This document shows positions 1-7,519 of a stretch of DNA of 64,000 nt, in pieces. How positions within the stretch are numbered: position 1 is the stretch's first letter; every line of letters begins with the position of its first letter. This DNA is from an uncultured Lachnospiraceae bacterium (lineage in GTDB: Bacteria > Bacillota > Clostridia > Lachnospirales > Lachnospiraceae), in contig CAKSBC010000008.1 of NCBI GenBank assembly GCA_934438085.1, positions 17,582-81,581 of the forward strand, read 5' to 3'. The position numbers and the translations under genes are program-made. The notes below the pieces were generated by a model that had not been told where the DNA came from, ran no database searches, and saw only the letters and a program-made list of their open reading frames with translations.

Positions 1-93
1 ATTTGTGCCGGAACGGATACACCGAGGATAGATGTAAGACAAAAGCACTGATATTCCCCGGATATTACAATAAAAAAACATTGGTTTTTATAC

Positions 94-122
94 TTGCAAG
101 TAATTCATACAGATGATATAGT
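94..122 (+). promoter_or_regulatory. Distal promoter P1 for the fhs leader
   Basis: TTGCAA (94-99) and TATAGT (117-122) are separated by exactly 17 bases, a good sigma-A arrangement. Transcription would start near base 129, so the transcript carries the hairpin at 130-174, the riboswitch candidate and its terminator before reaching fhs. Read by eye only; no start site has been mapped. Confidence 0.5.
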
Positions 123-129
123 CATTATG

Positions 130-275
130 TCATTTCGCTGACGGAAAAATGTGAGTATACACAGTGCGAAATGATATAGGCTAGACGGCATACAAGCTGC
201 TGCATATATGCAGAGCCCATATGCATTTTGATATCAGGTAATGGCCTATATAATAAAGCCGACCGTCTGGGCAGC
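130..275 (+). ncRNA. Probable ZTP (pfl) riboswitch upstream of fhs
   Basis: Bases 130-138 and 166-174 form a perfect 9-bp hairpin that may be an accessory stem. Bases 174-181 (ATATAGGC) pair with 244-251 (GCCTATAT) as a P1-like helix. The block at 258-273, GCCGACCGTCTGGGCA, matches the conserved 3' signature of the pfl/ZTP family, and its CCG can form a pseudoknot with CGG at 186-188. The 5' conserved block is less obvious. ZTP riboswitches are known to control formate-THF ligase and other one-carbon genes, which is the gene found here. The conserved GGGC overlaps the left arm of the following terminator, as expected for ligand-dependent antitermination. Confidence 0.62.
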
Positions 276-312
276 CTTGTATTTGATATACAAAGCTGCC
301 TTTCGTTTTATA
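269..312 (+). terminator. Intrinsic terminator (attenuator) of the fhs leader
   Basis: GGCAGC-C-TTGTAT pairs with ATACAA-A-GCTGCC across a short loop and is followed by TTTCGTTTTAT. It starts inside the 3' signature of the riboswitch candidate, so folding of the aptamer and of the terminator should be mutually exclusive. No gene needing a terminator is visible upstream, which supports an attenuator role. Confidence 0.7.
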
Positions 313-508
313 ATGACTCTTTAGCCTTGATTTTCAGGATGAATAGGCTCCTGAAGGTAAAAACGGCAGAAAGACATGCAAAACGAGAGGCAGTGAACAT
401 CATCACAGGTTTGGGCATTATCCTTTTTTGACGGAAGGTTTTGACCTCAAAGACTGTACATGATAGTATTTTATTATAGGGCATATTTAAACTATGGAGG
501 GTACAGAA
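313..508 (+). other. Leader segment between attenuator and fhs
   Basis: No convincing gene lies here. A 67-codon open frame spanning 228-431 overlaps the riboswitch and terminator, lacks a ribosome site and resembles no protein I know, so it was not called. The segment holds a small hairpin, TTCAGG...CCTGAA, near 330-360 and the proximal promoter described separately. Confidence 0.5.
441..469 (+). promoter_or_regulatory. Proximal promoter P2 for fhs
   Basis: TTGACC (441-446), a 17-base spacer and TAGTAT (464-469) lie about 40 bases upstream of the fhs start. A transcript from here would lack the riboswitch and attenuator, giving ligand-independent expression. Prediction from hexamers only. 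Confidence 0.5.
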
Positions 509-2185
509 ATGGGATACAAAACTGACATTGAGATCGCACAGGAGAACACACCATTAAAGATAACCAAAATAGCAGAGGCGGCCGGAATAGACGAGAAGTA
601 CCTCGAGCTTTACGGAAACTATAAGGCTAAGATAGACTATTCACTGCTTCGCGACAATGCAGATAAGAAGGATGGAAAGCTTGTTCTTGTTACAGCTATC
701 AACCCTACTCCTGCAGGAGAAGGTAAGACAACAACTACAGTTGGTCTTGCCGACGGTATGAAGAAGCTTGGCAAAAACGTAGTCGTTGCACTCAGAGAGC
801 CTTCACTCGGACCTGTATTCGGCGTTAAGGGAGGCGCTGCAGGCGGCGGATATGCTCAGGTAGTTCCTATGGAGGACATCAACCTTCATTTCACAGGAGA
901 TTTCCATGCTATCGGCGCAGCTAACAACCTTCTTGCAGCTATGCTTGATAACCATATCCAGCAGGGAAATGTTCTCGGCATCGATCCAAAGCAGATAACC
1001 TGGAGAAGAGCTGTCGACATGAACGACAGACAGCTTAGAAATATAATCGACGGACTTGGCGGAAAGCCTAACGGAGTACCGAGAGAGGACGGCTTTGATA
1101 TTACTGTAGCATCTGAGGTCATGGCTATTCTTTGCCTTGCATCAGATATCTCTGATCTTAAGTCAAGACTCGGACGCATCATCGTAGGCTATACATATGA
1201 AGGAAAGCCGGTTACAGCACATGATCTTAAGGCTGAAGGAGCTATGGCAGCACTCCTTAAGGATGCACTTAAGCCAAACCTTGTACAGACCTTAGAGCAT
1301 ACACCTGCACTTGTACATGGCGGTCCTTTCGCAAATATCGCACACGGCTGCAACTCAGTAACCGCAACACGCATGGCAATGAAGCTCGGCGATTATGCAA
1401 TTACAGAGGCAGGTTTCGGTGCGGATCTCGGAGCTGAGAAGTTCCTTGATATCAAGTGCCGTATGGCAGGACTTACACCTTCAGCAGTAGTTATCGTAGC
1501 TACCGTTCGTGCATTAAAGCATCACGGCGGAGTTGCAAAGGCTGATCTTAACAATGAGAATCTCGAGGCATTAAAGGCAGGACTTCCAAACCTTCTTCGC
1601 CATGTAGATAATATAAAGAATGTTTACAAGCTTCCATGTGTTGTAGCTATAAATGCTTTCCCTACAGACACAGAGGCAGAGCTTAAGCTTGTTGAGGACG
1701 AGTGCAAAGCTCTTGGCGTTAATGTTGCTCTTTCAGAAGTATGGGCAAAGGGCGGAGAAGGCGGAATCAAGCTTGCTGAGGAAGTTGTAAAGCTTTGCGA
1801 GGAGCCTAATGACTTCAGACAGTCCTATGAGCTTACAGGAAGCATAGAGGATAAGCTTGAGGCTATATGCAAGAGAGTGTACAGAGCCGACGGAGTGGTT
1901 CTCACACCTAACGCAAAGAAGCAGGCAAAGCAGCTTACAGAACTTGGCTTTGACAAGATGCCTGTATGCGTTGCCAAGACACAGTATTCATTCTCAGATG
2001 ATGCTGCACTTTTAGGTGCACCTGAAGGCTTCACCGTTACTGTAAGAAATTTAAAAATTTCTGCAGGTGCAGGCTTTATCGTAGCATTAACAGGCGATAT
2101 AATGACAATGCCGGGACTTCCGAAATCACCGGCAGCAGAGAGAATAGATGTAGACGAGAACGGAAAGATATCCGGACTCTTCTGA
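509..2185 (+). CDS. fhs: Formate--tetrahydrofolate ligase
   Basis: ATP-dependent ligation of formate to tetrahydrofolate gives 10-formyl-THF, the entry step of the methyl branch of acetogenesis and a source of C1 units for purines. The protein is 558 residues, normal for the family, and carries the P-loop-like PTPAGEGKTTTT motif about 60 residues in. A start at 509 is preferred over an ATG at 494 because GGAGG (496-500) is then spaced 8 bases from the codon; the upstream ATG overlaps that ribosome site. fchA and folD follow on the same strand, completing formyl-, methenyl- and methylene-THF interconversion. Regulation is probably through the ZTP-type leader plus a second, proximal promoter. 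Confidence 0.97.
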   Translation: MGYKTDIEIAQENTPLKITKIAEAAGIDEKYLELYGNYKAKIDYSLLRDNADKKDGKLVLVTAINPTPAGEGKTTTTVGLADGMKKLGKNVVVALREPSLGPVFGVKGGAAGGGYAQVVPMEDINLHFTGDFHAIGAANNLLAAMLDNHIQQGNVLGIDPKQITWRRAVDMNDRQLRNIIDGLGGKPNGVPREDGFDITVASEVMAILCLASDISDLKSRLGRIIVGYTYEGKPVTAHDLKAEGAMAALLKDALKPNLVQTLEHTPALVHGGPFANIAHGCNSVTATRMAMKLGDYAITEAGFGADLGAEKFLDIKCRMAGLTPSAVVIVATVRALKHHGGVAKADLNNENLEALKAGLPNLLRHVDNIKNVYKLPCVVAINAFPTDTEAELKLVEDECKALGVNVALSEVWAKGGEGGIKLAEEVVKLCEEPNDFRQSYELTGSIEDKLEAICKRVYRADGVVLTPNAKKQAKQLTELGFDKMPVCVAKTQYSFSDDAALLGAPEGFTVTVRNLKISAGAGFIVALTGDIMTMPGLPKSPAAERIDVDENGKISGLF

Positions 2186-2200
2186 TAATCGAATAATTCC

Positions 2201-2254
2201 GTCGGGCAGACAAGCTGAACGAATGCATTAAGCATCGCAGCTTGTCTGTCTGAC
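2201..2254 (+). other. Long intercistronic hairpin between fhs and fchA
   Basis: GTCGGGCAGACAAGCTG and CAGCTTGTCTGTCTGAC form a long stem (at least 11 contiguous pairs) around a roughly 20-base loop. There is no following U-tract, so it is more likely an RNA-stability or processing element, or a leaky terminator, than a full terminator. Confidence 0.5.
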
Positions 2255-2286
2255 AAATAAACGCTTATAAAATCGATTGGAGAAAT

Positions 2287-2907
2287 ATGACGAAACTTGC
2301 TGAACTTAGCTGCGCTGAATTTACATCACAGACGGCCTCTAAAGCGCCGGTACCCGGAGGCGGCGGAGCCTCTGCGCTTGCCGGAGCCATTGGTATTGCA
2401 CTCGGCAATATGGTGGGACAACTGACGGTCGGCAAAAAGAAATATGCCGATGTTGAGGAAGACATAATAAGACTTATGTCGGAGGCTGAGGAGCTCAGGA
2501 AGGAATTTGTTGCATGTATAGATCTTGATGCAGAGGCCTTTGAACCTTTATCAAAGGTCTATGCCATGCCGAAGGATGCCGAGGGCAGAGATGCTCTTAT
2601 GGAGGATGCTTTAAGAAAGGCAGCCGAGGTTCCGCTTCGCATTATGGAGCTTTCCGGAAGAGCGATAGAGCTTATAAAGGAATTCGGTGAAAAGGGAAGC
2701 ATTATTGCTATATCAGATGCAGCAACCGGCGCCATGCTTTGCAGAGCAGCATTATTCGGAGGCGCAATCAATGTTATAGCAAATACCGGGCTTATGAAGG
2801 ATAAGAAATATGCCGATGAGCTTGATATGAAGGCTGCGGTGATGATGGATAAATATGCCGAGATGGCAGATCTTATCTATGCCGATGTATGGGAAAAGCT
2901 TCCTTAA
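2287..2907 (+). CDS. fchA: Cyclodeaminase/cyclohydrolase family protein (methenyl-THF cyclohydrolase)
   Basis: A 206-residue all-helical protein of the formiminotransferase-cyclodeaminase C-terminal family. The N-terminal glycine-rich stretch PVPGGGGASALAGA and the downstream SDAATGAMLCRAA segment are characteristic. In acetogens and relatives the stand-alone protein acts as 5,10-methenyl-THF cyclohydrolase or formimino-THF cyclodeaminase; sequence alone does not separate these. Its place between fhs and folD argues for C1 metabolism rather than histidine degradation, since no hut genes are near. The ribosome site GGAGAAAT precedes the ATG, and 10 bases separate its stop from the folD start. 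Confidence 0.9.
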   Translation: MTKLAELSCAEFTSQTASKAPVPGGGGASALAGAIGIALGNMVGQLTVGKKKYADVEEDIIRLMSEAEELRKEFVACIDLDAEAFEPLSKVYAMPKDAEGRDALMEDALRKAAEVPLRIMELSGRAIELIKEFGEKGSIIAISDAATGAMLCRAALFGGAINVIANTGLMKDKKYADELDMKAAVMMDKYAEMADLIYADVWEKLP

Positions 2908-2917
2908 GGGTGATATT

Positions 2918-3814
2918 ATGTGCATGAATAATACAGATAAAAATCAAACCAAGGCAATGAGTCCTGTCATAATGAAAGGCGCCCCTGCGGCTGAAAGGCT
3001 TACAGAAGAGCTAAAAGCCCGTTCGGAGAAGCTCAGAGCCGGGTCTGTAGTTCCTGCACTTGCCATATTGAGAGTAGGAAGCGATCCTTCAGATATGGCC
3101 TATGAAAGAGGCGCATTAAAGAGGGCTGAAAAAGCTCTTGTGGAGATAAAAAGTATAGTTCTTCCTGAAAATGCTTCCGAGCAGGATATATTGGCGGAAA
3201 TAGAGAAAATCAATGCAGACGGCAGCATTCATGGCTGTCTTATGTTCAGACCGCTCAAAAATAAAGAGACTGAGAAAAGGGCTGCAGAGATGCTGGATCC
3301 TAAAAAGGATGTCGACTGCATGACTTTATCATCACAGGCGGCTGTTTATACAGGAAGCAGAGAATGCGGTTTTGCACCGTGTACGGCAGAAGCGGTCATT
3401 GAGCTGCTTAAATATTATAATATCGAAATTTCCGGTAAAAATACCGTTGTATTAGGCAGGAGCCAGGTTATAGGAAAGCCTGCGGCAATGCTTTTATTAG
3501 AAGAAAATGCTACAGTAACAGTGTGTCATTCTAAGACGAAGGCTCTTGAGGAAATCTGCAAAAAAGCAGATATTATAGTTGCTGCCATGGGCAGAGCGGA
3601 GATGATCAGCGAAGAGTATCTAAGCGTAGGGCAGACAATTATAGATGTCGGGATAAATGTCGGTGCGGACGGCAAAATGTGCGGAGACGTTAAGGAAAGC
3701 GCAAAGGAAGCATTTGCAGCGAAGTACACACCGGTACCGGGCGGCGTAGGTTCTATGACCTCCACTATATTAATGAAGCATGTTATAGAAGCGGCGGAGC
3801 GCACCGTGGTTTAA
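2918..3814 (+). CDS. folD: Bifunctional methylene-THF dehydrogenase/methenyl-THF cyclohydrolase
   Basis: Interconverts 5,10-methylene-THF, 5,10-methenyl-THF and 10-formyl-THF with NAD(P). From the ATG at 2918 the protein is 298 residues, close to the usual 285. The C-terminal Rossmann signature VLGRSQVIGKPAAMLLL and the PVPGGVGSMT motif are intact. The active-site loop differs from common FolD: the usual YxxxK region reads MAYERGALKRAEKAL. The start at 2918 follows AAGGGTGAT; an upstream in-frame ATG would overlap the end of fchA by more than 50 bases and lacks a ribosome site. Both FchA and FolD can supply cyclohydrolase activity, so the pair is partly redundant, as in several acetogens. Confidence 0.93.
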   Translation: MCMNNTDKNQTKAMSPVIMKGAPAAERLTEELKARSEKLRAGSVVPALAILRVGSDPSDMAYERGALKRAEKALVEIKSIVLPENASEQDILAEIEKINADGSIHGCLMFRPLKNKETEKRAAEMLDPKKDVDCMTLSSQAAVYTGSRECGFAPCTAEAVIELLKYYNIEISGKNTVVLGRSQVIGKPAAMLLLEENATVTVCHSKTKALEEICKKADIIVAAMGRAEMISEEYLSVGQTIIDVGINVGADGKMCGDVKESAKEAFAAKYTPVPGGVGSMTSTILMKHVIEAAERTVV

Positions 3815-3829
3815 TAGGGCATACCGGCT

Positions 3830-3858
3830 ATGTCTGCATTTTCAGTGCGGACAAAGTC
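3830..3858 (+). other. Hairpin between folD and folT
   Basis: GTCTGCA and TGCGGAC pair around a 7-base loop, followed by AAAGTC rather than a T-run. It probably protects or separates the folD and folT parts of the message. The sequence does not match the tetrahydrofolate riboswitch that often precedes folT. Confidence 0.35.
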
Positions 3859-3891
3859 TTTGCAAAGTAATAAATGATAAAGGATGATGAA

Positions 3892-4440
3892 ATGAAGAGA
3901 GAAAACAACAGTACCACACAACTGACAATTAATGCTATGCTTGCGGCACTTTGTGCTGTACTTGGCTATGTTTCATTAGAAATGGGTAATTTCAAGCTTA
4001 CCTTTGAAAGCGTACCGGTGCTCATGGCGGCACTTATGTACGGACCGGTGAGCGGAGCACTTGTAGGAGGCGTAGGAACATTCATATATCAGATACTTCG
4101 CTATGGAATCACAGTTACAACACTGCTTTGGATAATGCCTTATGTAATGGCAGGCTTTGCCGCAGGACTCTATGCAAGGAAATACAATTTCAGCAATACC
4201 AACAAACAGCTTATGTTTATAATAATCTGCATGGAGCTGATGATATTTGTAGTTAATACAGCATCTCTTACTATAGACAGTCTTGTTTACGGATACTATT
4301 CTCCGGCATTTATATTCGGAACACTCGGATTGAGATTTGTTGTTGCAATCGGCAAGGGCATAGCCTTTGGTGCAGTGCTTCCGGGAGTACTTAAAAAGCT
4401 TTCAAGATTAACTCATAACGGAACAGCAAGAGATATTTGA
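3892..4440 (+). CDS. folT: ECF transporter S component for folate
   Basis: A 182-residue membrane protein with about six hydrophobic segments. It has the S-component layout: a short basic N-terminus, TINAMLAALCAVLGYVSLE as the first helix, then the VPVLMAALMYGPVSGALVGG segment typical of folate-specific FolT. It binds folate and docks on a shared EcfAA'T energising module, which must lie elsewhere because no ecfA or ecfT gene is present. The start at 3892 is chosen over 3874 because AAGGA (3880-3884) is then 7 bases away. Placement between folD and folC supports folate as substrate: imported folate is retained by polyglutamylation. Confidence 0.85.
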   Translation: MKRENNSTTQLTINAMLAALCAVLGYVSLEMGNFKLTFESVPVLMAALMYGPVSGALVGGVGTFIYQILRYGITVTTLLWIMPYVMAGFAAGLYARKYNFSNTNKQLMFIIICMELMIFVVNTASLTIDSLVYGYYSPAFIFGTLGLRFVVAIGKGIAFGAVLPGVLKKLSRLTHNGTARDI

Positions 4441-4451
4441 AAATGAAAAGC

Positions 4452-4490
4452 ATGAGCGGTATACTGCATTGATGTGGTGTACCGCTCATT
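4452..4490 (+). other. Hairpin between folT and folC
   Basis: ATGAGCGGTATAC pairs with GTGTACCGCTCAT around a 12-base loop, one of the stronger inverted repeats in the first 6 kb. A T-tract is lacking, so read-through into folC is likely and a stability role is preferred. Confidence 0.45.
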
Positions 4491-4522
4491 CATTAAGTAA
4501 AAGGTTAACAAAAGGAAGATAA

Positions 4523-5926
4523 ATGAATTACGAACAGGCATTAGCATATATAAATGATTACACATGGAGTACCTCGAGACTCGGGCTGGACAGAACAAAG
4601 GAGCTTTTGGAAAGACTCGGAGATCCTCAGAAAAAGCTTAAATTCGTCCACGTTGCCGGAACGAACGGCAAGGGCAGCACCTGTGCAATGCTTGGAGCTA
4701 TACTTTCCGAGGCCGGCTATCGTGTGGGATTATATCCGTCTCCTTATATTGAGGATTTCAGAGAACGTATCGAGATAAACGGAGAAATGATATCTAAAGA
4801 TGATCTTGCCGCCATAACCGAAAAGGTCATGAAGGAAGCTGATGCCATGGAGGATCATCCGAGCCAGTTTGAGCTAATAACAGCGATAGGAATGCTGTAT
4901 TACCTTGAAAAGCGCTGCGACATCGTGGTACTTGAAGTCGGCATGGGCGGGGCTATGGATTCTACAAATGTTATAGATCCGCCGGAAGCTGCCGTCATTA
5001 CCAATATCGGACTGGATCACACAGAGTATCTCGGTGATACTATAGAAAAGATAGCAGAGACCAAGGCGGGCATCATCAAACCCGGAAGCGATGTTATAGT
5101 GTATGACAACTTCCCGTCCGTTATAGATGTTATAAAAAATGCCTGTGAAAGTGCCGGTGATAAGCTGTATGAGACGAATGGGCTTACGGAAGCGCTGTCA
5201 CAAAGCCTTGACGGTCAGACCTTTATATATCACAGAGAGCTTGCCGCCGATTACAGGGTGAGTGATGCAAAGGCAGAAACAGACAGGGACGGTAATAATG
5301 CTGCACGCACTGCTGCAGCTGTGTCTGAAAATGAAAAAGGTCCTTTAATGCTTGAACTCTCCCTGCTTGGCAGACATCAGCTTAAGAATGCGGCGGTTGT
5401 ATTGATGACCGTGGAAGTATTAAAAAAGCGCGGCTGGACAATAAGCGATGCTGCAATACGTGCAGGACTTAAAAATGTATGCTGGCCTGCACGCTTTGAG
5501 GTGCTTTCAAAGGAACCGCTCTTTATCCTTGACGGAGGACATAATCCTCAGTGTGCGGAAGCATTGGCAGAAAACATTGACACATACATATGTGAAAAAA
5601 GCTGTGTGAAAGAAAATGACAAACGATCGGTGACATTTCTTATAGGAATACTTGCGGATAAAAATTATGACAGGATCCTTGAGCTTTTAAAGCCTTACGG
5701 GGTAAATTATGTATGCATTACTCCGAATAATCCGAGAGCGCTCGAGGCAAAAAAGCTCGCTTTAGAAGTGAAGAAGAAAACAAATGCCATGGTGTGCGCT
5801 GCAGACAGCATCAGGGATGCAATTGATAAGGCTGTATCATATAAGATACCTGTAGTGGCGTTCGGATCATTGTACAGCTCGGGAGAAATAAGAAAAGAGT
5901 TCAGGAAAGAATTCTGTCATAAATAA
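4523..5926 (+). CDS. folC: Folylpolyglutamate synthase / dihydrofolate synthase
   Basis: Adds glutamate to dihydropteroate or folates with ATP, trapping them in the cell and making them better substrates for C1 enzymes. The 467-residue protein begins with the Mur-ligase-family P-loop HVAGTNGKGST at about residues 42-52 and contains the C-terminal catalytic segment ILDGGHNP. It is slightly longer than the roughly 430 usual, because of a polar insert at about residues 225-280 between the central and C-terminal domains. A ribosome site (AAAGGAAG) precedes the ATG. It ends the folate cluster; the next promoter begins about 20 bases after its stop. Confidence 0.93.
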   Translation: MNYEQALAYINDYTWSTSRLGLDRTKELLERLGDPQKKLKFVHVAGTNGKGSTCAMLGAILSEAGYRVGLYPSPYIEDFRERIEINGEMISKDDLAAITEKVMKEADAMEDHPSQFELITAIGMLYYLEKRCDIVVLEVGMGGAMDSTNVIDPPEAAVITNIGLDHTEYLGDTIEKIAETKAGIIKPGSDVIVYDNFPSVIDVIKNACESAGDKLYETNGLTEALSQSLDGQTFIYHRELAADYRVSDAKAETDRDGNNAARTAAAVSENEKGPLMLELSLLGRHQLKNAAVVLMTVEVLKKRGWTISDAAIRAGLKNVCWPARFEVLSKEPLFILDGGHNPQCAEALAENIDTYICEKSCVKENDKRSVTFLIGILADKNYDRILELLKPYGVNYVCITPNNPRALEAKKLALEVKKKTNAMVCAADSIRDAIDKAVSYKIPVVAFGSLYSSGEIRKEFRKEFCHK

Positions 5927-5948
5927 AAGGATTATTTAAAATAAATGC

Positions 5949-5977
5949 TTGACGTTCAGACTGCCGTGTGTTAATCT
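5949..5977 (+). promoter_or_regulatory. Promoter for rpmG-secE-nusG
   Basis: TTGACG (5949-5954), 17 bases, TAATCT (5972-5977). The predicted transcript starts near 5984 and its first feature is the hairpin with T-run at 5987-6009. Confidence 0.6.
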
Positions 5978-5986
5978 TAATTAGCT

Positions 5987-6009
5987 AAAAGGGGAGACCC
6001 CCTTTTTTC
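5987..6009 (+). terminator. Terminator-like hairpin at folC end / rpmG leader
   Basis: AAAAGGGG-AGA-CCCCC-TTTTTT is a compact G/C stem followed by a T-run, a canonical intrinsic terminator shape. It could end folC transcription, but it lies immediately downstream of the predicted rpmG promoter, so it is also the 5' end of the rpmG-secE-nusG message. Confidence 0.65.
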
Positions 6010-6079
6010 TTGCATGAAATTTCAGCAGGAAAGACGTTAAGAGCGTCGCGACTATTTAATTTTTGGGAGGTGAATAACC

Positions 6080-6238
6080 GTGGCTACAAAGCGTACCAAA
6101 ATCACTCTGGCTTGTACCGAGTGCAAACAGCGTAACTATTTCCTTACAAAGGAAAAGAAGAACCATCCTGACAGAATGGAAGTTAACAAATATTGCAGAT
6201 TCTGCAAGAAGCACACACCGCATAAGGAGACAAAGTAA
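6080..6238 (+). CDS. rpmG: 50S ribosomal protein L33
   Basis: A 52-residue protein starting at GTG, preceded by GGGAGGTG with suitable spacing. The four cysteines of the zinc-binding C+ form of L33 are present as CTEC (residues 12-15) and CRFC (39-42). Its stop TAA shares one base with the secE start (TAATG), implying translational coupling. rpmG-secE-nusG is a standard Firmicute order. The C+ form implies zinc-replete ribosomes; a zinc-free paralogue may exist elsewhere. Confidence 0.95.
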   Translation: MATKRTKITLACTECKQRNYFLTKEKKNHPDRMEVNKYCRFCKKHTPHKETK

Positions 6239-6459
6239 TGGCTGGTGAAGCTAAGAACTCCGGGGAGACTCTTTCACTCGGCGGCAAGATCAAAGGTTTT
6301 GTCGAAGGTGTTAAGTCAGAGTTTTCCAAGATCATTTTCCCTAATCAGGAAGATCTGAAAAAAGAGACTATAGCTACAATCGTCGTCAGTGTTCTTATCG
6401 GTCTGCTGATCTTCGTACTCGACACAGCCTTAAAGGCACTTTTGGGATTCATTCTTTAA
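6238..6459 (+). CDS. secE: Preprotein translocase subunit SecE
   Basis: A 73-residue protein with one C-terminal membrane helix (about residues 46-72) preceded by the conserved amphipathic segment GFVEGVKSEFSKIIFP. This is the minimal single-span SecE of Gram-positive bacteria, which clamps the two halves of SecY. The ATG overlaps the rpmG stop by one base, and the gene is followed 12 bases later by nusG. Confidence 0.93.
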   Translation: MAGEAKNSGETLSLGGKIKGFVEGVKSEFSKIIFPNQEDLKKETIATIVVSVLIGLLIFVLDTALKALLGFIL

Positions 6460-6471
6460 AGGAGAAAAATA

Positions 6472-6999
6472 ATGGCAGATACCAATTCTGAAGCTAAATG
6501 GTATGTAGCACATACATATTCGGGCTATGAGAATAAAGTAAAAGTCGATATTGAAAAGACCATCGAGAACCGCAATCTTCAGGATCAGATCCTTGAGGTG
6601 GCTGTTCCGGTTCAGTCAACAGTTGAATTAAAGAATGGCGTTGAGAAAAAGATAGACAGAAAGATCTTCCCGGGCTACGTTCTCGTTCACATGATCATGA
6701 ATGACGAGACATGGTATGTCGTAAGAAATACCAGAGGCGTAACCGGATTTGTGGGACCGGGATCTAAGCCGGTACCGCTCTCTGATGAAGAGATCGCTAT
6801 GCTCGGAAGCCGTGAGCAGGAGATCGTATGCGACTTCAAGGAAGGCGAAACGGTCGTTGTTGTTTCCGGAGCATGGAAGGATACTGTCGGAGTGATCAAA
6901 GCAATTAATGAGTCCAAGCGTCTCGTAACTATCAACGTAGAGATGTTCGGACGAGAGACACCTGTTGAATTATCATTCGTAGAAGTTAAGAAGCTTTGA
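6472..6999 (+). CDS. nusG: Transcription termination/antitermination factor NusG
   Basis: The 175-residue protein has an N-terminal NGN domain opening with AKWYVAHTYSGYENKV, the internal FPGYVLVHM motif, and a C-terminal KOW domain (about 118-170) with FKEGETVVVVSGAWKD. It binds RNA polymerase and couples transcription with translation or termination. The ribosome site AAAGGAG lies 6 bases from the ATG. Its stop codon falls inside a perfect 16-bp palindrome. Confidence 0.96.
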   Translation: MADTNSEAKWYVAHTYSGYENKVKVDIEKTIENRNLQDQILEVAVPVQSTVELKNGVEKKIDRKIFPGYVLVHMIMNDETWYVVRNTRGVTGFVGPGSKPVPLSDEEIAMLGSREQEIVCDFKEGETVVVVSGAWKDTVGVIKAINESKRLVTINVEMFGRETPVELSFVEVKKL

Positions 7000-7012
7000 T
7001 ATTTAAATATCA
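6997..7012. repeat. Perfect 16-bp palindrome at the nusG stop codon
   Basis: TGATATTTAAATATCA is fully self-complementary with no loop and contains the nusG stop codon. It is A/T-rich and lies just upstream of the L1 leader. It could be a protein-binding site or simply chance in A/T-rich DNA. Confidence 0.4.
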
Positions 7013-7030
7013 TAAGACTTTTAACATACA

Positions 7031-7064
7031 GGTGGGAGGGTGTTAAAACCCCCGCTATTACCAC
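7031..7064 (+). promoter_or_regulatory. Putative ribosomal protein L1 operator in the rplK-rplA leader
   Basis: GGTGGGAGGGTG-TTAAAA-CCCCCGCTATTACCACA can fold as an outer GTGG/CCAC helix, an asymmetric loop (GA opposite GCTATTA) and an inner GGG/CCC helix. This resembles the 23S rRNA site bound by L1. L1 represses rplKA translation through such a leader in many bacteria. It sits directly before AAGGAGG, so L1 binding would hide the ribosome site. Confidence 0.6.
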
Positions 7065-7076
7065 AAGGAGGCTATT

Positions 7077-7502
7077 ATGGCAAAGAAAGTTACAGGCTAC
7101 ATCAAGTTACAGATACCTGCCGGAAAGGCAACACCGGCACCACCAGTAGGTCCCGCTCTCGGACAGCATGGTGTAAATATCGTAGAATTCACAAAGCAGT
7201 TCAATGCAAAGACAGCTGATCAGGGAGATCTTATCATTCCTGTAGTTATCACTGTTTATGCAGACAGAAGCTTCAGTTTCATCACAAAGACTCCTCCTGC
7301 ACCGGTTCTTATTAAGAAGGCATGCAAGATCAAGAGCGGATCAGGCGTACCTAATAAGACAAAGGTTGCTACTATCTCAAAGGCAGATCTTCAGAAGATC
7401 GCTGAGACAAAGATGGCTGATCTTAATGCAGCTAGCGTTGAGGCAGCTATGTCAATGATCGCCGGAACATGCAGAAGCATGGGCGTTACAGTAGAGGAAT
7501 AA
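7077..7502 (+). CDS. rplK: 50S ribosomal protein L11
   Basis: A 141-residue protein matching the L11 length. It begins MAKKVTGYIKLQIPAGKATP and carries the PPVGPALGQHGVNI motif of the N-terminal domain that binds thiostrepton and translation factors. A C-terminal rRNA-binding domain follows. The ribosome site is AAGGAGG. rplA follows after 17 bases. Confidence 0.97.
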   Translation: MAKKVTGYIKLQIPAGKATPAPPVGPALGQHGVNIVEFTKQFNAKTADQGDLIIPVVITVYADRSFSFITKTPPAPVLIKKACKIKSGSGVPNKTKVATISKADLQKIAETKMADLNAASVEAAMSMIAGTCRSMGVTVEE

Positions 7503-7519
7503 GAGGGAGGTAGCTTTAG

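Noticed and set aside
72..95. TTGGTTTTTATA motif shared near bases 82, 9801 and 19213
   Set aside because: Low-complexity A/T matches with no conserved flank; best explained by chance.
228..431. 67-codon open frame ahead of fhs
   Set aside because: It overlaps the riboswitch candidate and its terminator, has no ribosome site and no recognisable protein features.
3815..3891. Possible tetrahydrofolate riboswitch before folT
   Set aside because: Only 77 bases are available and the conserved THF-aptamer blocks are missing; only a simple hairpin is present.
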